Source: JAHJQZ01 sp963675235 (lineage in GTDB: Bacteria > Pseudomonadota > Alphaproteobacteria > Rhizobiales > Devosiaceae). Taken from it: DNA of 64,000 bases. The notes below the pieces were generated by a model. It was not told the origin of the DNA. It saw only the letters and a list, made by a program, of their open reading frames with translations, and ran no database searches. The position numbers and the translations under genes are program-made. Shown here in pieces: positions 1 to 8,372 of the stretch. The stretch covers positions 558,001 to 622,000 of the forward strand of contig CAXXFU010000017.1 of the NCBI GenBank assembly GCA_963675235.2, written 5' to 3'. Position 1 is the stretch's first letter; every line of letters starts with the position of its first letter.

Positions 1-865
1 TCACCGGGAAGTTCAGGTAATCCGGCGGGAAGGCATTGGTGTATTCGTCATAGGTGTTGTCCGAATAATTCGGATGTTCCGGCTTCAGCAGATGCGCGGG
101 AAGCGGGCAGAACCCACCATATGCCATGGTGTAAAGGTACTGCTTGGGGAACGCGTCCTTGAAGGTCCACAAAACCGTATAGTCGTCGACCTTCTCGAGC
201 GTGGTGCCGACGCCGAAGCTGTCCGGGCCGCCGGAATTGAGCGGCTTGAGGTTCGGATCGTTGATGGCGTCTTCCCAGTAGAACATGACGTCATCGGCGG
301 TGAACGGCATGCCGTCCGACCACTTGGCACCTTCGATCAGATGCATTGTCAGTTCATGGCCGTCTTCCGACCAGTCCCAGCTCTTGGCGAGGTTCGGCAA
401 GGGCTCGAGTTCGTCGGCCTTGACCTCGAACAACGGACCGGTGCGCGTCAGGCATTCATACATGCCGATATCGACACCGCCCCAGCCCTGAATCTGGCCA
501 GCGGCATAGTTCCAGCCCTGCGGGCGGCCGCCGATGACGTGACGGATCGTGTCGCCATAAACGCCGATGCCGGCGGGCATGTTGCCGGCCTTGTAGACCA
601 TCGGCTCCGCCGGCAGGCGCTCGGCAACCGGCGGCAGCTTGCCAGTGTCGACGAACTGCTTGGTCACCCATTCCGGCTCGGAATAGGACGGCAGCGCCTT
701 GAATTCGAGGATGTCCGAAATCGATGCGAAGACCGGCGAGGTCTGTGCGTCGAATTTCGGCGGATCGGGCGGGGTCGTCGGATTGAGACTCTGCGCCTGG
801 ACGGCGAGAACCGACACGCCAAGCAGAAGCGCTGCCCCACCAAGGGCATTGAAAATTCTCATAGG
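1..865 (-). CDS. ABC transporter substrate-binding protein, family 5 (partial)
   Basis: The 288 visible residues are the N-terminal part of a periplasmic solute-binding protein for an ABC importer of the peptide/nickel (SBP_bac_5) type; the C-terminal part lies beyond the window start. The protein begins with a signal peptide (MRIFNALGGAALLLGVSVLA, then VQAQ). The mature part carries the family pattern LPNLAKSWDWSEDGHELT followed by WSDGMPFTADDVMFYWED, the usual region where these proteins accept the substrate peptide backbone. A GGGAGGAC ribosome-binding site lies just before the ATG at 865. The substrate cannot be told from this portion. The permease and ATPase genes are expected further to the left. 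The divergent AraC-type regulator is the likely controller. Confidence 0.9.
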
Positions 866-986
866 TAGTCCTCCCATTACGCCTTAGCGTTGCGCAGCCC
901 GCCGTGGTGAGCGGATGCTGCACCACCACGGTTGCGCGTATGGCAAATCTATCCCCGCCCCTTTTCAACCAACAATCCGGTTTGCT

Positions 987-1949
987 ATGCAGGTATTCCG
1001 GAAAATTAAGGTGGCCCCTTTGAGCCGATCAGGACGTGCACAGCAACGCGGACCGCTGACGGTGTCCAAGCCGATCGGACGACCGGATCGGCAGTTCTAC
1101 GCCAGGTCGAACGCCTTCGGGCGCTTCGGCATGCGTTGGTTCCGGCCGGTCGTCATGCCGGCGACCCACAGCCATGGCCATATCGAGCTCAACTGGCTGA
1201 GTTCCGGGCATATGGACTACGTTTTCGACGGCCGGCAGGTGCGCGTCGAGTCCCGCCGGCTCGTCGCCTTCTGGGCCAGCATCCCACACCAGGCGGTTTC
1301 GGTCGACTACGGACCGGACAACGAGAGCCAGCAGTGCAACATCTACCTGCCGCTCGATGCGTTTCTGCACATGCCGCATGTGGAGAAACTGCAGGAAATC
1401 ATGCTCGGCGGCGGGTTGGTGGCGCTTGGCGAGGAATCGATCGACGCCAATACGCTCCGGCGCTGGTACGGCGATTACCGCAGCGGCGACCCGGAGCGGC
1501 AGGACATCCTGCGCGTCGAGATCAGCGCCATGCTGCGGCGCGCCGTGCTGGTCGGCTGGGAGGAGATCATGCCGCCCTGGATCGAGCCGACGGCAGCGAC
1601 GCCGCGCCAGGCGCCGCCGGTACGCTATGTTGTCGCCATGCTGCGCTACATCCTCGAGCACCTGAGCGAGGAAATATCGGTCGCCGATGTCGCCGATGTC
1701 GCCGGGTTGCATCCGAACTACGCGCTGAGCCTGTTTTCGAGCGTCATGCGCGTGCCGATTCGCAAGTTCATCGTCCGCATGCGGCTGGTCCGGGCCCGGG
1801 CTCTTTTGTTCGAATCGCGCATGTCGATCGCCAATGTCGCCTTCCAGTCCGGCTTCAACTCGTCGAGCCAGTTCTACGCCCAGTTCCGCCGCGCCTATGG
1901 CGTGACGCCGCTGGAACTGCGGCGAAGGCTGATCAGGGAAGAGGGGTGA
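987..1949 (+). CDS. AraC family transcriptional regulator
   Basis: This is a DNA-binding regulator with an N-terminal cupin-like sensing domain (around THSHGHIELNWLSSGHMDYVF) and a C-terminal AraC-type double helix-turn-helix. The second helix-turn-helix contains the family signature NVAFQSGFNSSSQFYAQFRR followed by YGVTPLELRR. It is transcribed divergently from the solute-binding protein gene and probably controls that transporter in response to its substrate. The start is uncertain: an ATG at 915 would leave only about 50 bases for the divergent promoters, ATG 987 is used here (320 aa), and GTG 1062 is also possible. None has a strong ribosome-binding site. The family assignment is firm; the effector is unknown. 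Confidence 0.88.
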   Translation: MQVFRKIKVAPLSRSGRAQQRGPLTVSKPIGRPDRQFYARSNAFGRFGMRWFRPVVMPATHSHGHIELNWLSSGHMDYVFDGRQVRVESRRLVAFWASIPHQAVSVDYGPDNESQQCNIYLPLDAFLHMPHVEKLQEIMLGGGLVALGEESIDANTLRRWYGDYRSGDPERQDILRVEISAMLRRAVLVGWEEIMPPWIEPTAATPRQAPPVRYVVAMLRYILEHLSEEISVADVADVAGLHPNYALSLFSSVMRVPIRKFIVRMRLVRARALLFESRMSIANVAFQSGFNSSSQFYAQFRRAYGVTPLELRRRLIREEG

Positions 1950-2015
1950 GAATAGGGGGACGAGAGCAAAAGTCGAAAAGTTGACATTCAAATACAAGAT
2001 CAGATGCCCTCTTGC

Positions 2016-2049
2016 GTTCTCTTATTGTTCATGTGAACATATGCTGAAC
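2016..2049. promoter_or_regulatory. Two mirror-image LexA (SOS) boxes upstream of tcmP
   Basis: GTTC (2016-2019), seven bases, GTTC (2027-2030), four bases, GAAC (2035-2038), seven bases, GAAC (2046-2049). Each half matches the known alphaproteobacterial LexA operator GTTC-N7-GTTC, and together they form a large dyad ending 20 bases before the tcmP start codon. A possible -35 TTGCGT lies at 2012-2017, so bound LexA would cover the promoter. The sequence match is exact; LexA binding is inferred. Confidence 0.8.
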
Positions 2050-2069
2050 ATACTTGGGGGACGCCAATC

Positions 2070-2888
2070 ATGCATGAATTGGATGCCGATGGTCTACCCA
2101 TCGGGGTAGTTGGAGCTTGGGCAGAAGAGAAGCATCAACGCCTACGTAAGTACATTGATGCTTCTCGAGCCGCTCGCCGAAAATTTGTCGAGGGATTTGG
2201 CGGGGCTTCCTACATCGATTTGTTCTCTGGTGCAGGTCGCAGCAAGTTGCGCGAGACCGGCGAGATCGTCGACGGGAGCCCGCTAGTAGCCTACAAGGCC
2301 GCGGAAGCAGCTAGGGTTCAGTTTTCGCAATTCTATGTAGCGGACGAGAAAGACGAGCTTGCTGCAGCTGCCGGAAAGCGCATCGAAAGCTTAGGCGGAA
2401 AATGCCAAGTGGTGTCCGGCCAAGCGCAAAAGACCGCAAAAGAAATAGTTGATCAACTTAATCCACACGGTCTGCACTTTGCCTTTATCGATCCCTTTAG
2501 TCTTGGCGATCTGCCCTTCACCGTTTTAGAGCAGTTTTCGCGCCTCAAGCGAATTGACCTGCTCATTCATGTGAGCGCGCTTGATTTGCAGCGCAATCTA
2601 CACCTCTACACAGCTGATAATGATGATCGTCTTGAGAAATTCGCGCCAGGCTGGCGGGAAGCCGTCGACACCAAGCAATCCCTATCGGCAATACGCGCAG
2701 CAATCCTAGCGCATTGGACCTCGCAAATGACTAGGATTGGACTACCACCAGCCAAACACGCAGAGTTGGTTACAGGAAGCATCAATCAAAGGCTTTATTG
2801 GCTGGTTTTTGTCAGCAAAAGCGATTTCGCCAAACGCCTATGGAACGAAATACGTGTAATTAATGGACAGCGCGGCCTTTTTGGCTAA
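2070..2888 (+). CDS. tcmP: Three-Cys-motif partner protein TcmP
   Basis: This 272-aa protein matches the family named three-Cys-motif partner (TcmP), whose members usually sit beside a Gp37/Gp68 (DUF5131) protein, as here. Visible features are an N-terminal WAEEKHQRL segment, YIDLFSGAG at residues 48-56, a strand ending in the acidic pair D92-E93, and FIDPF at 139-143. The order glycine-rich loop, acidic strand end, DPF motif resembles a SAM-dependent methyltransferase-like Rossmann fold; that reading is inference, and no activity is established. The gene converges on the DUF5131 gene and the stop codons overlap by four bases (2885-2888). It is visibly AT-richer than its neighbours, as expected of transferred DNA. 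GGGGGA precedes the ATG, and two LexA boxes sit in its promoter. Confidence 0.85.
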   Translation: MHELDADGLPIGVVGAWAEEKHQRLRKYIDASRAARRKFVEGFGGASYIDLFSGAGRSKLRETGEIVDGSPLVAYKAAEAARVQFSQFYVADEKDELAAAAGKRIESLGGKCQVVSGQAQKTAKEIVDQLNPHGLHFAFIDPFSLGDLPFTVLEQFSRLKRIDLLIHVSALDLQRNLHLYTADNDDRLEKFAPGWREAVDTKQSLSAIRAAILAHWTSQMTRIGLPPAKHAELVTGSINQRLYWLVFVSKSDFAKRLWNEIRVINGQRGLFG

Positions 2889-3652
2889 GCAGAATGGGCG
2901 ACGAAAAACTCAGCTGTCCTCCCATTCAGCCGCTCAATCGGGTAGCCATCCCAAATCTCACCGTCCAGTTCTCGTCCACCCGACTTCGGCCGCGCGCCAC
3001 CCCACTGCTTGAAGAAGAATGCTACGTCCTGGGCCGTACAAAGATCCCTCAGTTCTCTCGCCCAGTCGGGGTCCATTGGTCGCGCGTGAGGGCCACTTTC
3101 TCCTCCCACGATTGCCCAAGCAATTTCTGAAAGATCAACCTGCCCAATTGGCCCAAGCAATGGCTCGAAGGAGATGAACCTTATCGCGGCGTTGGTGTCC
3201 CTGAGGTGCCTAATCCGGCTGGTATGGTCACCATCTTCGACCGAGACACCTAGCCAGATATGATCCGGCGCCGGGCGGTCGCTGTATCGTTCGTTGATGT
3301 ATTTGCGCAGCAAAGAGCTCCGCTTGGTCAACACCTGATAGATGTGCCAATCCGCCTGCTCCATCGTTTGGAACACTCGGTCGATGTACTCGCTTGGCAC
3401 GTCCTTGTGGAACAAGTCACTCATCGAGTTTACGAAAATCAGGCGCGACTTCTTCCAGCTCAGCGGCTGTGCAATCCGCTCAGGCCACAGCTTAAGATCG
3501 AAGCCCTGCTCATAGGGATGGCCAGGAATCCCGCGCCAACGCTCTGCGAAGCGTTCGGCGTAGCAATGTTCGCAACCAGGTCCGACCTTTTCGCACCCCG
3601 TAACCGGGTTCCATGTCGCGTCGGTCCACTCGATCTGTGTTGCTTGCGCCAT
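2885..3652 (-). CDS. Three-Cys-motif (phage Gp37/Gp68, DUF5131) family protein
   Basis: This 255-aa protein belongs to the Gp37/Gp68 (DUF5131) family, known from phages and scattered bacterial islands. It starts with the family signature IEWTDATWNPVTGC and a cysteine cluster C20-x6-C27-x2-C30. The spacing differs from the CxxxCxxC of radical SAM enzymes but could hold an iron-sulfur cluster (inference). Further conserved blocks are FVNSMSDLFH, IYQVLTKRS, IWLGVSVED, FISFEPLLGP, IVGGESGPHARPM and FFFKQWGG. It converges on tcmP with overlapping stops. A LexA box lies 19 bases before the start codon. Function is not established; co-regulation with TcmP under DNA damage is the best lead. Confidence 0.88.
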   Translation of the reverse strand: MAQATQIEWTDATWNPVTGCEKVGPGCEHCYAERFAERWRGIPGHPYEQGFDLKLWPERIAQPLSWKKSRLIFVNSMSDLFHKDVPSEYIDRVFQTMEQADWHIYQVLTKRSSLLRKYINERYSDRPAPDHIWLGVSVEDGDHTSRIRHLRDTNAAIRFISFEPLLGPIGQVDLSEIAWAIVGGESGPHARPMDPDWARELRDLCTAQDVAFFFKQWGGARPKSGGRELDGEIWDGYPIERLNGRTAEFFVAHSA

Positions 3653-3670
3653 TTTGGCTACCTCGACCTT

Positions 3671-3685
3671 GTTCTACTTTTGTTC
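3671..3685. promoter_or_regulatory. LexA (SOS) box upstream of the three-Cys-motif gene
   Basis: The sequence is GTTCTACTTTTGTTC, an exact GTTC-N7-GTTC direct repeat, read as GAACAAAAGTAGAAC on the coding strand of the gene starting at 3652. It lies 19 bases upstream of the start codon, the usual place for a LexA operator overlapping the promoter. Confidence 0.8.
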
Positions 3686-3818
3686 TTTTTCTCAGTCAAC
3701 CGACATCTTGGGCTTCTATGGTTAAGGGGAATTCAATTTTGGCTGTTGCGTAGCCAGCACCTGACTTCCACACGCTTCGCGACGGGCGCCGCAAAGCACT
3801 CGCAAATGACGCGAAGCC

Positions 3819-3855
3819 GCGCCCTCGTCCTTCGACAAGCTCAGGACGAGGGCGC
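3819..3855. repeat. REP-like palindrome (TTCGACAAGCTC family)
   Basis: Arms GCGCCCTCGTCCT (3819-3831) and AGGACGAGGGCGC (3843-3855) pair perfectly around the loop TCGACAAGCTC. A related hairpin with TTCGACAGGCTC lies at 48704-48761. It sits between the accessory island and the end of clpB, where it marks the island edge and may act as a processing or termination hairpin. Confidence 0.8.
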
Positions 3856-3879
3856 TGCGTTAGACACTGTTGGCGTTCG

Positions 3880-6537
3880 TTAGTGCAGCACGGCCTCGTC
3901 GCCGCCGCCTGCCTGGGCTGCGGCGGCCAGATTGCCTTCGGTCTTGCCGTTGATGGTCAGACCGATATCGCCGGCATCGATGACGACGTGATCGCCGTCG
4001 GCGACCTCGCCGGCAAGCACCGCTTCGGCCAGCCCGTCCTGGACCTCGCGCTGCAGCACGCGCTTCAGGGGCCTTGCGCCATAGGCGGCGTCATAGCCCT
4101 CGTTGGCGAGCCAGTCGCGCGCCGCCGGCGTCAGTTCCAGCGTGATCTCGCGATCCGCCAGCAGCTTTTGCAGCCGGACGAACTGGATGTCGACGATGGC
4201 ACCCATGTGCTGGCGCGCCAGCTTGTGGAACAAGAGGATCTCGTCGACGCGGTTGAGGAATTCAGGCCGGAACGCCATCTTGACGACGTCCATCACCCGT
4301 CCGCGCACCAGATCGACTTCCTCGCCTTCTTTGAGCTCGGCCAGGGCGTCCGAGCCGAGGTTGGAGGTCAGGATGATCAGCGTGTTGCGGAAATCGACAG
4401 TGCGGCCCTGCCCGTCGGTCAGCCGCCCGTCGTCGAGCACCTGCAGCAGGACGTTGAACACGTCCGGATGGGCTTTCTCGATCTCGTCGAACAAGATGAC
4501 CTGGTAGGGCCGGCGCCTGACCGCTTCGGTCAGCACCCCGCCCTCGTCGTAACCGACATAGCCGGGAGGCGCGCCGATGAGGCGGGCCACCGAGTGCTTT
4601 TCCATGAATTCGGACATGTCGAGCCGGACCATGGCCGTCTCGTCGTCGAACAGGAACTGCGCCAGCGCCTTGGTCAGCTCGGTCTTGCCGACGCCCGTCG
4701 GCCCGAGGAACATGAACGAACCGATCGGCCGGTTCGGATCCTGCAAACCGGCACGCGAACGGCGCACGGCGCGGGAGACCGCCGCAAGGGCATCCGCCTG
4801 ACCGACGACGCGCTTGCCCAGTTCGTCTTCCATGCGCAACAGCTTGTCGCGTTCGCCTTCAAGCATCTTGTCGACCGGGATGCCGGTCCAGCGCGAGACG
4901 ACCTGAGCGATGTGCGACGGGGTGACGACTTCCTCGGCGAGAAGGTCGTCATCCTTATGCTCGTCACCCTCGCCATTGGCGTCTTCGGCAGCCGCAATGC
5001 TCTTTTCGAGATTGGGGATGATGCCATAGGCCAGCTCACCCGCCTTGGCGAGGTCGCCGGAACGTTGGGCGATCTCGAGCTGGCTGCGGGCGGCGTCGAG
5101 CTCTTCCTTGAGCTTCTGGGCCCCGGCAAGGCGCTGCTTTTCGCCCTGCCAGCGCTGGGTCAAAGCGTTGGCCTCGTCCTCGAGATCGGCCAGTTCGGCT
5201 TCGAGCTTGGTCAGGCGGGTCTTCGAGCCTTCGTCGCTCTCCTTTTTCAGCGCCTCGCGCTCGATCTTCAACTGGATGATGCGCCGGTCGAGCTCGTCGA
5301 GCGCCTCGGGCTTGCTATCCACCTGCATCCTGAGGCGCGCCGCCGATTCGTCGACAAGGTCGATGGCCTTGTCGGGCAGGAAGCGGTCGGAGATGTAGCG
5401 ATTGGACAGCGTCGCGGCGGCAACCAGCGCCGAGTCCGAAATGCGGACGCCGTGGTGGAGCTCATACTTTTCCTTGATGCCGCGCAGGATTGAGATCGAA
5501 TCCTCGACCGTCGGCTCGTCGATGAACACCGGCTGGAAACGCCGGGCCAGAGCCGCGTCCTTTTCGACATGCTTCTGATACTCGTCGAGCGTGGTGGCGC
5601 CGACGCAGTGCAGCTCGCCGCGCGCCAGGGCCGGCTTGATCAGGTTGGACGCATCCATGGCGCCGTCGGACTTGCCGGCGCCAACCAGGGTGTGCATCTC
5701 GTCGATGAACAGGATGATCTGCCCCTCGGCGGCCTGCACCTCGTTGATCACGCCCTTGAGGCGTTCCTCGAACTCGCCGCGATACTTGGCACCGGCGATC
5801 AGGGAGCCCATGTCGAGCGCCATCAATGACTTGTTCTTGAGGCTTTCCGGCACATCGCCATTGACGATGCGCAAGGCCAGGCCCTCGGCGATGGCGGTCT
5901 TGCCGACGCCGGGCTCGCCGATCAGCACGGGATTGTTCTTGGTGCGGCGCGACAGCACCTGGATGGCACGACGAATCTCCTCGTCGCGGCCGATGACCGG
6001 GTCGAGTTTGCCTTCGCGCGCGTCGGCGGTGAGGTCGCGGGCGTATTTCTTCAGGGCGTCATACTGGTTCTCGGCCGAGGCGTTGTCGGCGGTGCGGCCT
6101 TTCCTCAAATCGTTGATCGCCTCGTTGAGGCCATTGGCGGTGACCCCGGCGGCGGCAAGCGCCGTGCCGGCATCGCTGTCCTTTTCGATGGCCAGGGCCA
6201 AAAGCAGCCGCTCGACGGCAACGAAGCTGTCGCCGGCCTTTTCGGCCGCCTTCTCGGCGGTCTCGAAGACGCGCGCCAGTTCGCGGCTCAGATAGATCTG
6301 GCCGGCATCGCCGGAAACCTTGGGGATTTTCTTGAGCGCCTGTTCGACGCCGGCACGCACTTGCACGGCATTGCCGCCGGCGCGCTCGATCAGACCGGAG
6401 GCCATGCCCTGGTCGTCGTCCATCAGCACCTTCAAAAGATGCGAGGGCTGGAAATGCTGGTGCCCGGCCCCGAGGGCGAAAGTCTGCGCGCTCTGGATGA
6501 AGCCTCTGGCGCGCTCGGTGTACTTCTCGATATTCAT
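3880..6537 (-). CDS. clpB: ATP-dependent disaggregase ClpB
   Basis: This cytoplasmic Hsp100 chaperone resolves protein aggregates together with DnaK. The 885 residues show an N-terminal Clp repeat domain (1-145), AAA1 with Walker A GEPGVGKT at 207-214 and the Walker B segment IILFIDEMHT, a long coiled-coil middle domain rich in K/E, AAA2 with FLGPTGVGKTEL and VILFDEIEKAHPDVF, and the C-terminal D2-small domain. The length fits ClpB (about 860-880). The ATG at 6537 is chosen because MNIEKYTERA is the family N-terminus and AAGGAG precedes it. The tail ends in an alanine/glycine-rich stretch. It stands alone in its transcription unit, and a heat-shock-type promoter can be proposed upstream. Confidence 0.97.
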   Translation of the reverse strand: MNIEKYTERARGFIQSAQTFALGAGHQHFQPSHLLKVLMDDDQGMASGLIERAGGNAVQVRAGVEQALKKIPKVSGDAGQIYLSRELARVFETAEKAAEKAGDSFVAVERLLLALAIEKDSDAGTALAAAGVTANGLNEAINDLRKGRTADNASAENQYDALKKYARDLTADAREGKLDPVIGRDEEIRRAIQVLSRRTKNNPVLIGEPGVGKTAIAEGLALRIVNGDVPESLKNKSLMALDMGSLIAGAKYRGEFEERLKGVINEVQAAEGQIILFIDEMHTLVGAGKSDGAMDASNLIKPALARGELHCVGATTLDEYQKHVEKDAALARRFQPVFIDEPTVEDSISILRGIKEKYELHHGVRISDSALVAAATLSNRYISDRFLPDKAIDLVDESAARLRMQVDSKPEALDELDRRIIQLKIEREALKKESDEGSKTRLTKLEAELADLEDEANALTQRWQGEKQRLAGAQKLKEELDAARSQLEIAQRSGDLAKAGELAYGIIPNLEKSIAAAEDANGEGDEHKDDDLLAEEVVTPSHIAQVVSRWTGIPVDKMLEGERDKLLRMEDELGKRVVGQADALAAVSRAVRRSRAGLQDPNRPIGSFMFLGPTGVGKTELTKALAQFLFDDETAMVRLDMSEFMEKHSVARLIGAPPGYVGYDEGGVLTEAVRRRPYQVILFDEIEKAHPDVFNVLLQVLDDGRLTDGQGRTVDFRNTLIILTSNLGSDALAELKEGEEVDLVRGRVMDVVKMAFRPEFLNRVDEILLFHKLARQHMGAIVDIQFVRLQKLLADREITLELTPAARDWLANEGYDAAYGARPLKRVLQREVQDGLAEAVLAGEVADGDHVVIDAGDIGLTINGKTEGNLAAAAQAGGGDEAVLH

Positions 6538-6708
6538 TACGCAAGCTCCTTGTCGCGGCACGTCATCCAGTCCCGAATGGCAACCGGAGAACGCCCGAAG
6601 CGTTGGTTTTCCGGGGCACCGACATCGCGCTTGTTTCACCGACGCGATCCGGCGGCCCGATCACTTGAGCAGCACGGCCCCGAAGGCACCGACTGCACTT
6701 GGCTGTAG

Positions 6709-6738
6709 ATATGGGTGCAAATCGGCAAAAGAAAAGGG
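6709..6738 (-). promoter_or_regulatory. Possible RpoH (sigma-32) promoter of clpB
   Basis: Reading the minus strand, CCCTTTTCT (6730-6738) is followed after about 14 bases by CCCATAT (6709-6715), resembling the heat-shock pattern CTTGAAA/CCCCATNT. It lies about 170 bases before clpB, a gene typically under RpoH. The -35 match is imperfect. The rest of the 6538-6919 gap holds no convincing gene, only a short hairpin near 6747-6763. Confidence 0.4.
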
Positions 6739-6919
6739 CATGGCGCCGGCAGGTGTTCCCTGCCCCGACCCGCGTCAATCCCGCCCATTTGCAGCGGTCC
6801 GGATCGCGCCTTACTGAGCATCAGCGTACCGCGTTCGGCCGGCGCCACCTTTCCCGTCTTCGATGAACTGGCCTGGGCCGCGCGCGGATATGGACAGATC
6901 AACGGTCTGTCGGGCGGTG

Positions 6920-8218
6920 TCAGCGACTGACCTTGTTGATCCCCATGATCAATCCGACAGCGATGGCAACGCCGCCACCGAAGAAGCTCAACAGAGCCCC
7001 CATCTTTGCGGCATCCTGAACCGGGCCGGGACTAAAGGCGACCGAGGCGACGAACAGGGCCACGGTGAAGCCGATCGAGGCGACGGTGCCGAGCACAAAG
7101 AGGTCCTTGAGGTCCATGCCGTCAGGCAGGCCGAGCTTGAGCGGCCGCGCCGCGAACCAGCCGAACGCGAAGATGCCGAGCGGCTTGCCGACGATGAGGC
7201 CGAGCACGACCAGCAATGTCGGCGCGCCGATGGCGGCGAATTCGACGCCGGCATTGACCAGGCCGAAGAAGAACAGGATGACTTCGACCGGCGCCTTGAT
7301 GGCATGTTCGATCTGGTTGAGCAGGTCGGTGAGGTATTTTTCCGCTTCGGCAAAAATGCCGAAGCCGCGATCGGCATGCGGCACCGCCGGAACGATCGGC
7401 AACAGGCCGAGCGCCGGATGCAGGCCCGATTTGGCGAAGGCGTACCAGGAGACGATCCCGGCCAGCACATAGGGCCATGGCCCGAGAACCCTGCGCACCC
7501 AGGTCGAGTTCGGCCGGTCCTGCTTGCCCCGGTCAAGCCGGAGCGGCAACCAGTTGAAGCCGAAGAACACGGCCAGCGCCGCGGCCAACGACACGAGCAG
7601 CCAAAGCGGCGCCAGAGCGCCGGACGGGTAGAAGATCGCCAGGATCAGCAGCCCGCCGGCATCGTCGGCAATGGCCAGCAACAACAGGAACCTGACGGCC
7701 GGATGGCCGGCGCCGAAAACGATGCGGCCGATCAGATAGGAAAAGGCGATGTCGGTGGCAGTCGGCACGGCCCAGCCGCGGAACACTGCGTCGAACGTGT
7801 CCGAGCCGAAAACCAGGGCGATACCAAGATAGACGGCCACAGGGCCGAGCATGCCGCCAAGCGTGGCCACCAGCGGCGTCGCCGCCTTGCGGCCACGCAA
7901 CGAGCCTTCGTTGAGGATCACCGCTTCCCAGACTTCCTTGGCCGCCATGGCGAAGAACAGCGCCATCAGCAGGTCATTGACCAGGAAGTGGATGGTGACA
8001 ACGCGCTCCGCTCCGGGCGGCGCCAGCTCGATGGCGGCATGGCCGTATTCGTGCATCCACTCGCTCACCTCGAGCCCGATCTGGGAGTTGAACAGCAGCG
8101 GCGTGTTGATGAAGTGATGATAGGTCGTCGGGTCGGTATTGGCCCAGACCAGCGCCATCAGCGCCCCGCCGATCAGAAGCAGCGAGTAGTTGGAGATGAT
8201 GGCCCAGACACGATACAT
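6920..8218 (-). CDS. nhaA: Na+/H+ antiporter NhaA
   Basis: This inner-membrane antiporter exports sodium in exchange for protons and supports pH and salt homeostasis. The 432 residues hold about twelve hydrophobic segments. Family blocks are FLVNDLLMALFFAMAAKEVWEA near residue 80, the GWAVPTATDIAFSYLIGR region containing the T-D segment of the discontinuous helix, LLLLAIADDAGGLL with the adjacent aspartates that bind the ion, and a C-terminal region with SIGFTVALFVASVAF. The length is somewhat above the usual 390, from a longer cytoplasmic loop. It follows the DUF4167 gene on the same strand but is separated from it by a terminator, so it is probably transcribed on its own. Confidence 0.94.
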   Translation of the reverse strand: MYRVWAIISNYSLLLIGGALMALVWANTDPTTYHHFINTPLLFNSQIGLEVSEWMHEYGHAAIELAPPGAERVVTIHFLVNDLLMALFFAMAAKEVWEAVILNEGSLRGRKAATPLVATLGGMLGPVAVYLGIALVFGSDTFDAVFRGWAVPTATDIAFSYLIGRIVFGAGHPAVRFLLLLAIADDAGGLLILAIFYPSGALAPLWLLVSLAAALAVFFGFNWLPLRLDRGKQDRPNSTWVRRVLGPWPYVLAGIVSWYAFAKSGLHPALGLLPIVPAVPHADRGFGIFAEAEKYLTDLLNQIEHAIKAPVEVILFFFGLVNAGVEFAAIGAPTLLVVLGLIVGKPLGIFAFGWFAARPLKLGLPDGMDLKDLFVLGTVASIGFTVALFVASVAFSPGPVQDAAKMGALLSFFGGGVAIAVGLIMGINKVSR

Positions 8219-8310
8219 GGATCAGCTCCCGTCGCTGTTGCTTCTCACCGCGCCTCGCGAGGCGAAGGCATGGCGACCGCATAGCGCCTGGAGCCTTCAG
8301 GGGCAAAGAA

Positions 8311-8337
8311 AAAGGCCGGGCGCTCGCCCGACCTTTT
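8311..8337 (-). terminator. Rho-independent terminator after the DUF4167 gene
   Basis: AAAGGcCGGGCG pairs with CGCCCGaCCTTT around a very short loop. On the minus strand the stem is followed by a T-rich run (CCTTTTTCTTTG). It lies just beyond the DUF4167 stop codon. Confidence 0.7.
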
Positions 8338-8372
8338 GTCGCAAGATACTTGCCTGGGAGCGCCGAGGCAGC

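Noticed and set aside
3883..5493. 536-codon plus-strand frame opposite clpB
   Set aside because: Shadow of ClpB codon usage; no family resemblance or ribosome-binding site.
6636..6902. Short minus-strand frame between clpB and nhaA
   Set aside because: 88 codons without resemblance to any family; it overlaps the proposed clpB promoter.
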